Notes under the pieces: generated by a model
Told to the model about the DNA's origin: nothing
Seen by the model: the letters and a program-made list of their open reading frames with translations, nothing else
The model's database searches: none
Shown: one piece after another, positions 18,413 to 26,421 of the stretch
Layout: each line of letters begins with the position of its first letter
Position numbering within the stretch: position 1 is the first letter of the stretch
Translations under genes and position numbers: made by a program
NCBI GenBank assembly: GCA_910583605.1
Contig: CAJTXN010000008.1
Span: 1-64,000 of the forward strand
Direction: 5' to 3'
Source of the DNA: an uncultured Lachnospiraceae bacterium
Lineage (GTDB): Bacteria > Bacillota > Clostridia > Lachnospirales > Lachnospiraceae
DNA length: 64,000 nucleotides

Positions 18413-18820
18413 GTGAAACATTCAACAATAACGGCACAATTCCCCTATGACAGTAAGATTATATGGGATATTATTACAGATAACAAAAATTATGCATGGA
18501 GAAGCGATATATCGAAAATCAAAATAATTGATGAAAACCACTTTGACGAATACTCAAACAATGGATTTGTTACCCACTTCTGCATTACAGCAAAAGAACC
18601 CTGTTGTGAGTATCGCTTTACTATGGAAAATAAAAACATGAGCGGATGCTGGACAGGCATATTTGAGAGTTGTGATGGCGGCACCCGGATTATTTTTACA
18701 GAAGAAGTACAGGTTAAAAATCCGATTATGAATCTGTTTGTAAAAGGTTATCTGAAAAAACAGCAGAATACCTATATTGCAGATTTGAGGAGGGCATTGG
18801 AACTTAATAAGTTGATATAG
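18413..18820 (+). CDS. SRPBCC (START-like) family protein
   Basis: A 135-residue single-domain protein of the helix-grip fold that binds hydrophobic ligands. Typical text is 'AQFPYDSKIIWDIITDNKNY' at the start, 'MSGCWTGIFESCDGGTRIIF' in the middle strands, and a C-terminal helix 'LKKQQNTYIADLRRALEL'. I chose the GTG at 18413 because GGAGG lies eight bases before it; a TTG at 18398 would overlap that site. No catalytic residues can be assigned. It stands alone after the methyltransferase-HNH pair. Confidence 0.82.
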   Translation: MKHSTITAQFPYDSKIIWDIITDNKNYAWRSDISKIKIIDENHFDEYSNNGFVTHFCITAKEPCCEYRFTMENKNMSGCWTGIFESCDGGTRIIFTEEVQVKNPIMNLFVKGYLKKQQNTYIADLRRALELNKLI

Positions 18821-18932
18821 ATATTTATAGTCGGTGATTATTCAGTGAACGATTATAACATTCCCGTCAAACGAATATGTCTTTGGGAAAGTTACATATA
18901 AATTGATTTTTGGAGGATTAAAAGAAGTAGTA

Positions 18933-19150
18933 ATGACGATTAACAAATCTCTTTTAAGGATATATATTGTAAATTTCTGACAGAACAAGGATATCAATAT
19001 TGTAGTAAGCTGCAAAGATTTGTGAAGGTGATTTTATAGGAATTAAAAAAGTTCCAGCGTGGATTAAAGGCAATAAAGGCTTTACCATTAAGGCAGGTAT
19101 AATGTCAGTATATTTTTCTAAATGTGCTGAATGGACGGTTAATTTATGCC
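18933..19150 (+). pseudogene. Decayed copy of the immunity gene at 12560
   Basis: From ATG 18933 the bases closely follow the start of the gene at 12560 for about 210 bases, including long identical runs (for example AAAGATTTGTGAAGGTG and TCAGTATATTTTTCTAAATG). It has lost a base near 18951, has a gap after 'GTGAAGGTG', and has in-frame stops. Similarity ends at about 19146, after ACGGTTAA. A TGGAGGA ribosome site remains upstream. The product cannot be made. It is a duplicated, orphan immunity gene without its toxin. Confidence 0.88.
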
Positions 19151-19246
19151 CAATAAAACAATTGTGTATGCGGGATATGTAAAGTGATAAATTACCCGTT
19201 TATGGAAAAACGGAGGCTCAACTGATTTTAGGTCGGTTAAGGAATT

Positions 19247-19303
19247 AAAGAACGCCGGAAACATGTATAAACACTATGTTTTGCATGTTCCCGGCGTTCT
19301 TTT
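19247..19303. repeat. Long inverted repeat (hairpin)
   Basis: Arms AAGAACGCCGGAAACATG (19248-19265) and CATGTTCCCGGCGTTCTT (19284-19301) pair over 17 of 18 positions around an 18-base loop. TTTTC follows on the plus strand and AAAG precedes it, so it may act as a weak bidirectional terminator between the broken immunity copy and the agr locus, or be the footprint of a small mobile repeat. Confidence 0.6.
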
Positions 19304-19471
19304 CATTTCTAAACTACCTTTGACTTTTCGTTCTTCCTTTATCAGCAGCACCTCTTCTTTTAATACGAAATCCTCCATTATCATTTTTGTTATATTCTCG
19401 ATTTTGATAAGAGTAAAAGAATCAGCCGGTAATTTTTTTAATTTCGCCCCAGAATATACGAATTTCGCCAT
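19274..19471 (-). CDS. Possible small protein or gene fragment, 65 residues
   Basis: A minus-strand frame starting ATG 19471 reads 'MAKFVYSGAKLKKLPADSFT' and continues Lys/Glu-rich to 'KRTPGTCKT'. The composition is protein-like, but no ribosome site is visible before it and its end lies inside the 19247 hairpin. It may be a fragment of a longer lost gene. No family is recognised. Confidence 0.25.
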   Translation of the reverse strand: MAKFVYSGAKLKKLPADSFTLIKIENITKMIMEDFVLKEEVLLIKEERKVKGSLEMKRTPGTCKT

Positions 19472-19545
19472 ACGACAAAAAACGTTACAAAATTGTAGTA
19501 TTATGTATTTGTAAGGCGAATAAACATGAAAGAGAGGATATTATC

Positions 19546-19692
19546 ATGAAAAAAGTTACAAGAAAAAATTTATCTACAATAATCGAAAAAATTGCATTTA
19601 AAATTGCAGCAGAAGATGCAAATTCGGCGTGTCCATGCATTTCATACCAGCCTAAATTGCCAAAGTCCGTGAAGAAACTGAGAAAATTTTAA
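19546..19692 (+). CDS. agrD: AgrD-like cyclic autoinducer precursor peptide
   Basis: A 48-residue precursor of a quorum-sensing peptide. It has the amphipathic N-terminal leader ('LSTIIEKIAFKIAAEDA'), a short core with Cys29 and Cys31 ('NSACPCIS'), then the conserved 'YQPKLPKSVKKLRKF' recognition tail. By comparison with other clostridial AgrD peptides, AgrB would cut before YQP and close a five-residue thiolactone, Cys-Pro-Cys-Ile-Ser. GAGAGGATA lies before the ATG. Its stop overlaps the agrB start as TAATG, so the two are coupled. The second Cys inside the ring is unusual and leaves open which Cys closes it. Confidence 0.88.
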   Translation: MKKVTRKNLSTIIEKIAFKIAAEDANSACPCISYQPKLPKSVKKLRKF

Positions 19693-20258
19693 TGGAACAT
19701 AATATGACGGATTCGGAAAGAAAAGAAATCATAGACTACGGATTATATCGTTTGAAAATAATTCTTGCCGGCATTGTGGTAACATTACTGCTGGGATATA
19801 TCCTGGGGATTTTTGTGCAAAGTCTTTGCTTTCTGTCAGGTTTTTTGGCAATCAGGCGTTACGCGGGAGGATATCATGCAGGAACACAAAAACTCTGTTT
19901 TTTGATTTCCTTTTCAGTATTATTTATCTGTTTTCTTATTTTTCGGAGCTTTGAACAAAGGAATATGGGGATCGTATTTGCAGCAGATATATTATATAGT
20001 ATATTTATCTGGTATCTGGCGCCTGTGGATAATCCGAATAAAAAATTAGATCATGCCGAATTAGAGAAATACAGAAAGTGTGTAAGAAAAGTCCTGCTCA
20101 CAGACAACATTATCTTAATAATAACGTATGGAATGAAACAGAGTAATATCTTTTTTGGTATTTCCATTTCCATCTGGATTACCTGTATCGCAGTAGTTGC
20201 TGGCAGGATTGTGAATCAGGCTCACCGTCCGGTTCTGATGACGGATAAATATCGGTAG
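19692..20258 (+). CDS. agrB: AgrB accessory gene regulator protease
   Basis: A 188-residue membrane cysteine protease that trims AgrD and forms the thiolactone. The family motif 'AIRRYAGGYHAGTQKLCFLI' carries the catalytic His62 and Cys69, with the seven-residue spacing seen in Staphylococcus AgrB. Four or more membrane helices follow (about residues 21-50, 68-85, 93-110, 137-170). 'YLAPVDNPNKKLD' is the conserved loop after them. It is coupled to agrD by overlapping start and stop codons. The secreted protein and ABC genes follow after about 210 bases, and the sensor pair lies at 24.0-26.0 kb. Confidence 0.93.
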   Translation: MEHNMTDSERKEIIDYGLYRLKIILAGIVVTLLLGYILGIFVQSLCFLSGFLAIRRYAGGYHAGTQKLCFLISFSVLFICFLIFRSFEQRNMGIVFAADILYSIFIWYLAPVDNPNKKLDHAELEKYRKCVRKVLLTDNIILIITYGMKQSNIFFGISISIWITCIAVVAGRIVNQAHRPVLMTDKYR

Positions 20259-20378
20259 TAACATGTCTGGTGCATGAAACTATAAATAAAAAATAAGGGA
20301 GGGGGCAGCGAGTAACAAAAACGGTTTTTTCTTTAGCTGAAAATGCAAGAAAAAAACCATAAAAGCCAAAAACTGTTT

Positions 20379-20420
20379 GGTATCAATACATAACGGTATC
20401 GATACATAAACTGTATCACC
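20379..20420 (+). repeat. Tandem 16-base repeats upstream of the secreted-protein gene
   Basis: GGTATCAATACATAAC (20379-20394) is followed directly by GGTATCGATACATAAA (20395-20410) and then a partial third unit CTGTATCACC. The centre holds the palindrome GTATCGATAC. The set sits about 50 bases before the secreted-protein gene at 20469, the place expected for a LytTR or other activator site. A short hairpin (GGTTTTTTCTT with AAGAAAAAAACC) lies just upstream. Confidence 0.5.
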
Positions 20421-20468
20421 AGAAAAACGGTCAATGGACCAAAAAATTATTTAAGGAGATGAATTATT

Positions 20469-20912
20469 ATGAAAAATTTAAAAAAAGTTGCATTAGTAAT
20501 GGTTTCCAGCCTTATTATGGCATCGACATCCCTGACAGCGTTTGCTGCAAATACGGCAGATGATGATCTTCCAACGGGAACTGTCAGCTATACCAAAAAT
20601 GTTACGACCGGAGTTCGTGATAAAACCAATACTTCTCCTGTTTACATGAATAACAAGAGCGGAATGACTTTATGGGTTTATGCAAACGGAGGAAGGAAAC
20701 CTTCCAGTATTCCGGTAACCTACAGTACCAATACAACAATTGGCACTTATGCAAAAGTTAAGCCGGGCAAGTATGTAATCCATACAACCATATACGAGGA
20801 TGGTTATCGGAAAGCATGGCTGAACATTTCAACCGGTGTGGCTGGTGTTTCCGGTCCGTGCAAAGGTGTTTGGAGTTCAGATACAGCAGGCTCTTATCCG
20901 TCAGCAAACTAA
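20469..20912 (+). CDS. Secreted 147-residue protein in agr locus; possible bacteriocin-like or surface product
   Basis: It has a clear Sec signal peptide ('LKKVALVMVSSLIMASTS', then cut after 'AFA'), leaving a mature product of about 120 residues. The mature part is rich in Thr, Ser, Tyr and Gly with one Cys, and ends 'GVWSSDTAGSYPSAN'. No lipobox or anchoring motif is present. The family is not certain; the text recalls DUF2712-type secreted proteins. AAGGAG precedes the ATG. A short terminator after it (20926) would limit read-through to the ABC genes, so this protein is probably made in excess over the transporter. An agr-controlled antimicrobial or surface protein is likely but unproven. 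Confidence 0.75.
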   Translation: MKNLKKVALVMVSSLIMASTSLTAFAANTADDDLPTGTVSYTKNVTTGVRDKTNTSPVYMNNKSGMTLWVYANGGRKPSSIPVTYSTNTTIGTYAKVKPGKYVIHTTIYEDGYRKAWLNISTGVAGVSGPCKGVWSSDTAGSYPSAN

Positions 20913-20925
20913 ACTGAAATGATTG

Positions 20926-20957
20926 AGAGGGTATAATTTAGCAGATTATACCCTTTT
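20926..20957 (+). terminator. Terminator between secreted protein and ABC genes
   Basis: GGGTATAAT (20929-20937) pairs with ATTATACCC (20945-20953) around a seven-base loop, extended by flanking A-T and G-T pairs, and is followed by TTTT. It is short and AT-rich, so probably a partial terminator that lets some transcripts reach the transporter genes. Confidence 0.65.
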
Positions 20958-21004
20958 GATATAGAGACGTTAAATTATCAGTGCGGAATAGGGAGATTAA
21001 ATCT

Positions 21005-21883
21005 ATGCTTTGGAATAATATAAAGATAGAATGTAAAAAGGCAATGGGTACCAGATTATTTTTATTTGTGGTGTTAACAGGCTGTATCATTACAATGTTC
21101 AGTCTGGTTCCCTGTGTGCAGAGCTATAATCGGTATATCAGCTCTTTAAAATATATTTCGGAAGAATTTTCTTATATCCGAAATCCGATGATGTCGTCAC
21201 AGACATTATTTAATTACTGGATTGGAAGCGAAGCAATTACTCCCGGCTCTACAAATTATTTTTTTCTTTTTCCGATTTTAGTAAGCCTTCCTTATGGCTG
21301 GTCCTACTGTATGGAACGGCGTAGCGGATATATTCAGAATGTTGTTGTAAGAACCGGAAAATGGCGCTATTATCTGTCAAAATATATTGCATTGTTTTTG
21401 TCCGGCGGTTTGGCAATGGTGATTCCTTTGCTTTTTAATTTTCTGCTTACGGCAATGTTTGTCCCGGCTATAACACCGGACCCGTATTATATCACCAGTT
21501 ACGGAATCATTTCATCATCGTTTCTGTCGGAGTTTTTTTATACCAGGCCGTTTCTATATGTTTTTCTTTATTTAATGGTCGATTTTATATATTGCGGGCT
21601 GATTGCCTGTCTTTGCGCTGCTTGTGCCGCATTTGTTAAAAATCATGTAATTGTTGTATTGTTGCCGTTTATTGCTTTGTTAGGTTTTAATTATATTTGT
21701 AATTCATTTATTTATATATCCGGCGATGTAGTCTATACCGAATTGTCTCCGATGAATTTTTTACGGGCAGTGCCGGCCGGCTATGACACCAATGGTTTTG
21801 TTGTTTGTACGGGTGCGGTTATCCTGCTGCTGTTTATTTTAGTCATTACGGTCGTAAGGGAGGCGCCGAATGAAGTATATTAA
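21005..21883 (+). CDS. ABC transporter permease (ABC-2-like), first subunit
   Basis: A 292-residue membrane protein with about six helices (near residues 16-38, 82-100, 127-155, 185-215, 222-240, 265-288). The long loop after the first helix ('VQSYNRYISSLKYISEEFSY') fits ABC-2 type exporters. The start at 21005 has GGGAG nine bases before it; a GTG at 20981 is less likely. It overlaps the next gene by 14 bases. Together with the next permease and the ATPase at 22749 it forms a transporter that could export, or protect against, the secreted protein. Confidence 0.75.
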   Translation: MLWNNIKIECKKAMGTRLFLFVVLTGCIITMFSLVPCVQSYNRYISSLKYISEEFSYIRNPMMSSQTLFNYWIGSEAITPGSTNYFFLFPILVSLPYGWSYCMERRSGYIQNVVVRTGKWRYYLSKYIALFLSGGLAMVIPLLFNFLLTAMFVPAITPDPYYITSYGIISSSFLSEFFYTRPFLYVFLYLMVDFIYCGLIACLCAACAAFVKNHVIVVLLPFIALLGFNYICNSFIYISGDVVYTELSPMNFLRAVPAGYDTNGFVVCTGAVILLLFILVITVVREAPNEVY

Positions 21884-22736
21884 AATGGTATGGTTTGATA
21901 TACGAAGGGGAATCATCCATAAACCCATATTGTTTATTATTCCGGTAATTGTTGCCTTTATTGCCTGCTGTGATTTGAACAATCGGATTGCAGTACAGAA
22001 TGAATGGAACGGTTACGAAACAAATGGCTGCGAAACTCAGGTAAAGGGAGGATTTGCCGACTACATGATGTATATTTATGGTGGCATGGATAAATATGTT
22101 CCTGAATCGGGTAATTCTTTTATTTTTCCCATAAGGTGGATGGTTGTTTTTTTGATGATATCTTTTATTACGTTAAGTTACCCGTATAAGGACATACAGG
22201 GTTTTGGCCGGCAGATTTTAATCAGAACAAGAGGCAGGACAATATGGTGGTTGTCCAAATGTGTATGGAATATATTAAGTGTTCTGATATACCACAGCCT
22301 TATTTTTAGCATTGCAGCGCTATTTGGTATTGCTGCCGGAAGCGGCATCTCCGGTGAAATAAACAAAGACCTGCAATATGAAGTGTTTCAGATAGCCGGA
22401 GATTCCGCTTTATCAGATGATACCCCGTGGCCGTTTGTAATAATTCTTCTTCCGGTTCTGGTTTCGCTGTGTATCAGCTTGCTGCAGATGACCCTGACCC
22501 TGTTTTTTAAACCGGTATTCAGCTTTTTTGTTACAGCATTTTTACTGATATCTTCAGCGTATTTTACATCACCATATCTGATTGGAAATTATGCAATGTC
22601 TATGCGGTATGATATGGTTATTAAAGATGGTGTCTGTATCACTGCCGGTCTGGCTGTCTCATTTGTGTTAATTATTGTGTCTGTCGGTGCGGGCATGATC
22701 CGGTTCCGGCGATATGACATTTGGAACGAAGATTAG
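21870..22736 (+). CDS. ABC transporter permease, second subunit
   Basis: A 288-residue membrane protein with helices near residues 18-35, 90-110, 127-155, 185-215, 218-240 and 255-280. The N-terminal 'MKYIKMVWFDIRRGIIHKPI' is an amphipathic start typical of such permeases. A large loop after helix 1 carries Cys residues. The start overlaps the previous gene and GGGAGG lies upstream. It probably pairs with the first permease as a heterodimer, with the ATPase that follows. Confidence 0.75.
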   Translation: MKYIKMVWFDIRRGIIHKPILFIIPVIVAFIACCDLNNRIAVQNEWNGYETNGCETQVKGGFADYMMYIYGGMDKYVPESGNSFIFPIRWMVVFLMISFITLSYPYKDIQGFGRQILIRTRGRTIWWLSKCVWNILSVLIYHSLIFSIAALFGIAAGSGISGEINKDLQYEVFQIAGDSALSDDTPWPFVIILLPVLVSLCISLLQMTLTLFFKPVFSFFVTAFLLISSAYFTSPYLIGNYAMSMRYDMVIKDGVCITAGLAVSFVLIIVSVGAGMIRFRRYDIWNED

Positions 22737-22748
22737 GAGGGAGTTTTC

Positions 22749-23405
22749 ATGATAGATATAGAAATAAAAAATGTGACTAAAACCATACATAAACAGACAG
22801 TTATTCAGGAGGTATCTGCGTCCATGCAATCTGGTAAAATATATGGTTTTCAGGGAGTAAACGGATCGGGGAAGACAATGCTGATGCGGTTGATATCCGG
22901 ATTGATTCGGCCTACTCACGGAAGCATAGAAATAAATGGAAAGGTTTTGGGCAGGGATATCACATTTCCGGAAAGTATCGGTTTGTTTTTGGAAAAACCG
23001 GCTTTTTTAGGCGCCTATTCAGGATTTCAAAATCTGAAAATGCTTGCTTCAATCCAAAACAGAATTGATGATGCAAAAATTCGCGATACCCTTTCTGCTG
23101 TGGGTCTGAATCCCGATGACAGGAAAAAATACCGGAAATATTCTTTAGGTATGAAACAGCGTCTTGGTATTGCTGCCGCTATTGTTGAAGAACCGGAACT
23201 TATTATTCTGGATGAACCGACCAACTCTTTGGATAGCGATGGTATTGAGCTGTTGAAAACAATCCTTGTTTCACAAAGAGAACGGGGGGCGTTGGTCATT
23301 ATTTCCTGTCACGACCTTTCTATATTACAAAAAATGTCGGATGAGATTTTATTGCTGGAATCCGGCAGGATTGCAAAACATTTGACAGCGCCTGATTTTA
23401 ACTGA
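22749..23405 (+). CDS. ABC transporter ATP-binding protein
   Basis: A 218-residue ATPase with Walker A 'GVNGSGKT' near residue 36, signature 'YSLGMKQRLGIA' near 132, Walker B 'LIILDEP' near 152 and the switch His in 'IISCHDLS' near 186. It is of the short ABC-2 type, as in bacteriocin immunity or lantibiotic EFG transporters. GGAGGG precedes its start and it lies 12 bases after the permease. It supplies energy to the two preceding permeases. Confidence 0.95.
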   Translation: MIDIEIKNVTKTIHKQTVIQEVSASMQSGKIYGFQGVNGSGKTMLMRLISGLIRPTHGSIEINGKVLGRDITFPESIGLFLEKPAFLGAYSGFQNLKMLASIQNRIDDAKIRDTLSAVGLNPDDRKKYRKYSLGMKQRLGIAAAIVEEPELIILDEPTNSLDSDGIELLKTILVSQRERGALVIISCHDLSILQKMSDEILLLESGRIAKHLTAPDFN

Positions 23406-23427
23406 AGGACGGAGAAAAGGAGAGACA

Positions 23428-24012
23428 ATGAAAAAAATAATTTTTATTTCCCTGACTGTTGTTTTGATATTTGTCTGGGGCGTGAGATTTTATCTGGTGA
23501 ACCGTGAGGTTGACCTTCCGGTTGTTCAGGTGTTTCCAAAAGGCCAGGAAGTTCCCATTGCAAATGATTTTTTTATCAACTCGGATGAGGGGATGGATGG
23601 TTATAATGTTACGGTCTTGGATGCGGAGCTGGTTTCCGTGGACAACTTTTTGCAAAGGTATAATGCAGACGAACAGTCAGAAAATATTGGAATTTTTACG
23701 GATTATATCTATATGGTCAGGGTTTCCTTCGGTAATCAGAACAATCCTTTTGTTAATGAAAAAGGAATTGATTTGCAGGTTTATTACCTGAAAGGAACGG
23801 ATTATGTACTGAGCCTGGAAGATACCTGTTACCGGATTGCCAATCCCGATATGCCGGGAACATCATTTTCCCTTAGGCAGGGAACCGATATGGAACTGAT
23901 ATTACCGTTCAGTGTTATGTCCTCGCAAACCAGCCGGAACCATATACTGGATGAACCGCCGAAATTACAGATATCTTTATACCCTCATCAAAAATTAATT
24001 GAATTATATTGA
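23428..24012 (+). CDS. Membrane-anchored DUF5027 family protein
   Basis: A 194-residue protein with one N-terminal membrane anchor ('IIFISLTVVLIFVWGVRFYL') and no cleavage site or lipobox, then an external domain of about 165 residues. The text 'VVQVFPKGQEVPIANDFFIN' and 'EGMDGYNVTVLDAELV' fits DUF5027, proteins that often accompany ABC transporters of this kind. It is the last gene of the agr-locus plus-strand operon. The role is unknown; it may act with the transporter or the secreted product at the cell surface. Confidence 0.75.
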   Translation: MKKIIFISLTVVLIFVWGVRFYLVNREVDLPVVQVFPKGQEVPIANDFFINSDEGMDGYNVTVLDAELVSVDNFLQRYNADEQSENIGIFTDYIYMVRVSFGNQNNPFVNEKGIDLQVYYLKGTDYVLSLEDTCYRIANPDMPGTSFSLRQGTDMELILPFSVMSSQTSRNHILDEPPKLQISLYPHQKLIELY

Positions 24013-24026
24013 AGAACAAAACATAA

Positions 24027-25310
24027 TTATGTGAAAAGGGCGGTTTCCTGCCGGACTGTGTATAACACGATTTTTATGTCAAAAATATTATCTTTATCAG
24101 ATATTTCAATACTTCCGTCGTACTTTTTTACAACCCTTTTCACATTCTGTAATCCTATGCCATGGTTTGTTTTGTCTGTCTTTGTGGTCAGATAGATTTC
24201 GTTTCTTTTGTTCAGTGTTCCATTATAACTGTTTTGGATATTAATAAATAACATTCCTTTATCAAAATGAACAAAAACCGACAGCCATTTACGATTGGAA
24301 GAGTCTGCTGCCAGTATTGCGTTTTCCAGTAAATTTCCAAATATAATATTCAGATCAAAGGAGAGAATACCGATTTCCTTTGGAATACTGATTTTATACT
24401 CTATCTCCTTCAAAGATTCCTGTGCCTTATATAACATATAATTTAATATGCTGTCAATCTCCATATTTCCGCTGCAGGAAAATTCTTTCTTATTTTCCAT
24501 AAACATCTGCATATTTTGTATATATTCTGCAATATCCTGTTTACTTTGCCTGCCGGTTGCCATCATCAGCAATTCATTCAGGTGATGCTTCATATCATGA
24601 CGCAGGGAATTTATTTTCTTTTCCGACTGCATCAATACATCCACCTGATTGGCATAACAGGCAATTTTTCTCTCATATAAAGAATTTTCTTCTAATTTTA
24701 CATAAGTATCCAACAATGCATTATATAAATAAAATATCAGCATATTGATAAATAAGATCCCTGCGCTCACCAGTATCAGGATTTTTTGATTATTGAGATT
24801 ATTCATCAATAAACAAAACAGCATTGCTATGCTTACAACAGGTATTAAAATTAAAATATTCCAATGAGGCGGTGTAAAATCCTGTCCTCTTTTTTTAATA
24901 ACGAATTTTTCAATAATAAATTCACAGATATTAATCATCAGAACAGTTATATATGCTGCAATTTCATTATAATCGTTCCCGACTATGTAATTAGAAAATG
25001 AATAGATTGAAAAAACGTCACATGCCATATTGATTCCATAGATCAGAAGGGAGATTAATATTTTTTTAAACTGGTCTCCTTCGTATATCATTTGTACAGT
25101 CAAATAAATCATCAGCAGATTAATTACTATATTGGCCGGCGGAAAATGAAAAGCCAGATAGACCGCAGTGCTTATAAAGTAAAACAGAAAATAAATGAAT
25201 TTTTCTTTTCCTTTATTTTCTGTTTCTTTTGTAAAAAAAATAGATATGAATTTTTTAATAATTAATATTCTGAACAAATTTGTAATTAATGCAGTTATAA
25301 CATCCAACAT
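24027..25310 (-). CDS. AgrC-like GHKL sensor histidine kinase
   Basis: A 427-residue membrane sensor. The N-terminal half has about six helices (to residue about 195), as in AgrC. The kinase part has the phosphoacceptor in 'SLRHDMKHHLNELL', the N box 'IIFGNLLENAILAAD' and the G box 'HGIGLQNVKRVV' at the end. GHKL kinases of this type sense the thiolactone made by AgrBD. The gene follows the response regulator by one base and is convergent with the agrBD-ABC operon. The ligand is inferred from the neighbouring genes. Confidence 0.92.
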   Translation of the reverse strand: MLDVITALITNLFRILIIKKFISIFFTKETENKGKEKFIYFLFYFISTAVYLAFHFPPANIVINLLMIYLTVQMIYEGDQFKKILISLLIYGINMACDVFSIYSFSNYIVGNDYNEIAAYITVLMINICEFIIEKFVIKKRGQDFTPPHWNILILIPVVSIAMLFCLLMNNLNNQKILILVSAGILFINMLIFYLYNALLDTYVKLEENSLYERKIACYANQVDVLMQSEKKINSLRHDMKHHLNELLMMATGRQSKQDIAEYIQNMQMFMENKKEFSCSGNMEIDSILNYMLYKAQESLKEIEYKISIPKEIGILSFDLNIIFGNLLENAILAADSSNRKWLSVFVHFDKGMLFINIQNSYNGTLNKRNEIYLTTKTDKTNHGIGLQNVKRVVKKYDGSIEISDKDNIFDIKIVLYTVRQETALFT

Positions 25311-25311
25311 T

Positions 25312-26037
25312 TTATTTTATTTTCTCCCATTCGCGTTGTATCATCTGATTCCTTACCGTTTTTCTGTAAGGCTGGCTTATGTTCAATAATGCCCCGTTCT
25401 GCATTTTCATCCATTCATAGGAACATTCTGCCACAAAATCCAGATTAACCAGATAAGACTGATGTATCATACAGAAATTGTGTGGTACAATATTTGCAAT
25501 CTCTTTTAACTTTCCGTTAAATTGTATTTCTTCATTGTTAAGAACGATATTTATTTTTTTGTTCTGACTGTAAAAATATAGAATATCCTTAAAACAAACT
25601 TTGGAATGGCCGCCCTGTGCTTTTGAATAGTATTCAAAAAAATGATTTTTCTTTTCATAAATTCTTACACTCCGTTCCATTACATCGTCTATCATATTTT
25701 GGTTTAAGGGTTTGATCAGGAAATCAAAGGGCTGAATCCGAAATAAACTCATTGCATAATTACTCTTTGAAGAGATATAAATGATAACGGTTTCCAGATT
25801 TTCCAGTTCATCTCTTATAAAACGGCCGACTTTAATTCCGTCGGTACTTATTAATTCGATATCCAGGAACAATATATCTAATATGGTTTCATTTTTCAAA
25901 AAAGCACAAAGGTTTTCACCTGTATACCAAATACTTACTTCAAGCGTTATACCTTGATTTTCTCCAAATGCATAAAGCATATTTTCCAATTCTGCACAGG
26001 TTCCTTTTTCATCATCACAAATTCCGATATTAAACAC
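25312..26037 (-). CDS. AgrA-like LytTR response regulator
   Basis: A 241-residue transcription regulator. The receiver has acidic pocket 'ICDDE' near residue 6 and the phosphorylated Asp in 'ILFLDIELIS'. The LytTR DNA-binding domain starts around residue 135 ('VCFKDILYFYSQNKKINIVL'), with 'FCMIHQSYLVNLDFVAE' near its end. The GTG start at 26037 is chosen because GGGAGG lies seven bases before it; an ATG at 26052 would itself contain that site. It heads a two-gene operon with the sensor kinase, and its targets should include the plus-strand agr operon. Confidence 0.92.
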   Translation of the reverse strand: MFNIGICDDEKGTCAELENMLYAFGENQGITLEVSIWYTGENLCAFLKNETILDILFLDIELISTDGIKVGRFIRDELENLETVIIYISSKSNYAMSLFRIQPFDFLIKPLNQNMIDDVMERSVRIYEKKNHFFEYYSKAQGGHSKVCFKDILYFYSQNKKINIVLNNEEIQFNGKLKEIANIVPHNFCMIHQSYLVNLDFVAECSYEWMKMQNGALLNISQPYRKTVRNQMIQREWEKIK

Positions 26038-26186
26038 ATGATAACCTCCCATAATTTTTTGCTCTATATTTTACCGCTTTTTTTCTTTTTTTTCAATCGC
26101 ACGTTTGGTGTTTGTTTTATATCCGTATAATGATGCCTGGGACTGATAATATAAATTTGTACTTTTTACAACCGGTCAAATAAGCG

Positions 26187-26321
26187 ATGTGTTATGGATA
26201 TAAGGATTGTATCGTATATGTGGAAAATGCTTCTTCAACCACCGATGCACAGTATACGGCTATGGCGGCATTCGTCAATCCTTCCTATATGACCATTCAG
26301 CTGGGTTCTGAAAGAAACTGA
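26187..26321 (+). pseudogene. Short ORF, probable C-terminal remnant
   Basis: A 44-residue frame, 'MCYGYKDCIVYVENASSTTD' to 'MTIQLGSERN', lies between the regulator and the chemoreceptor without a ribosome site. The sequence resembles the end of an exported protein that has lost its front. The gap 26053-26345 holds nothing else recognisable apart from this frame. Confidence 0.3.
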
Positions 26322-26345
26322 AATATTTTTAAAGAGCAGTGATTA

Positions 26346-26415
26346 AAAAACAGGTATTGAAAAAATAAGTCAGCAGGGTAACACCTGCTGACTTATTTTT
26401 TCAATACCTGTTTTT
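26346..26415. terminator. 32-bp perfect inverted repeat; terminator of the chemoreceptor gene
   Basis: The left arm (26346-26377) and right arm (26384-26415) are exact complements over 32 bp around a six-base loop GTAACA. The inner core is GTCAGCAGG/CCTGCTGAC, and the outer parts have A and T runs, so it can terminate in both directions. It ends the minus-strand chemoreceptor transcript seven bases after that gene's stop. Confidence 0.85.
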
Positions 26416-26421
26416 GATATT

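Noticed and set aside
19263..19514. Plus-strand frame of 83 residues before agrD
   Set aside because: Starts in the hairpin loop, has no ribosome site, and opposes a more protein-like minus frame.
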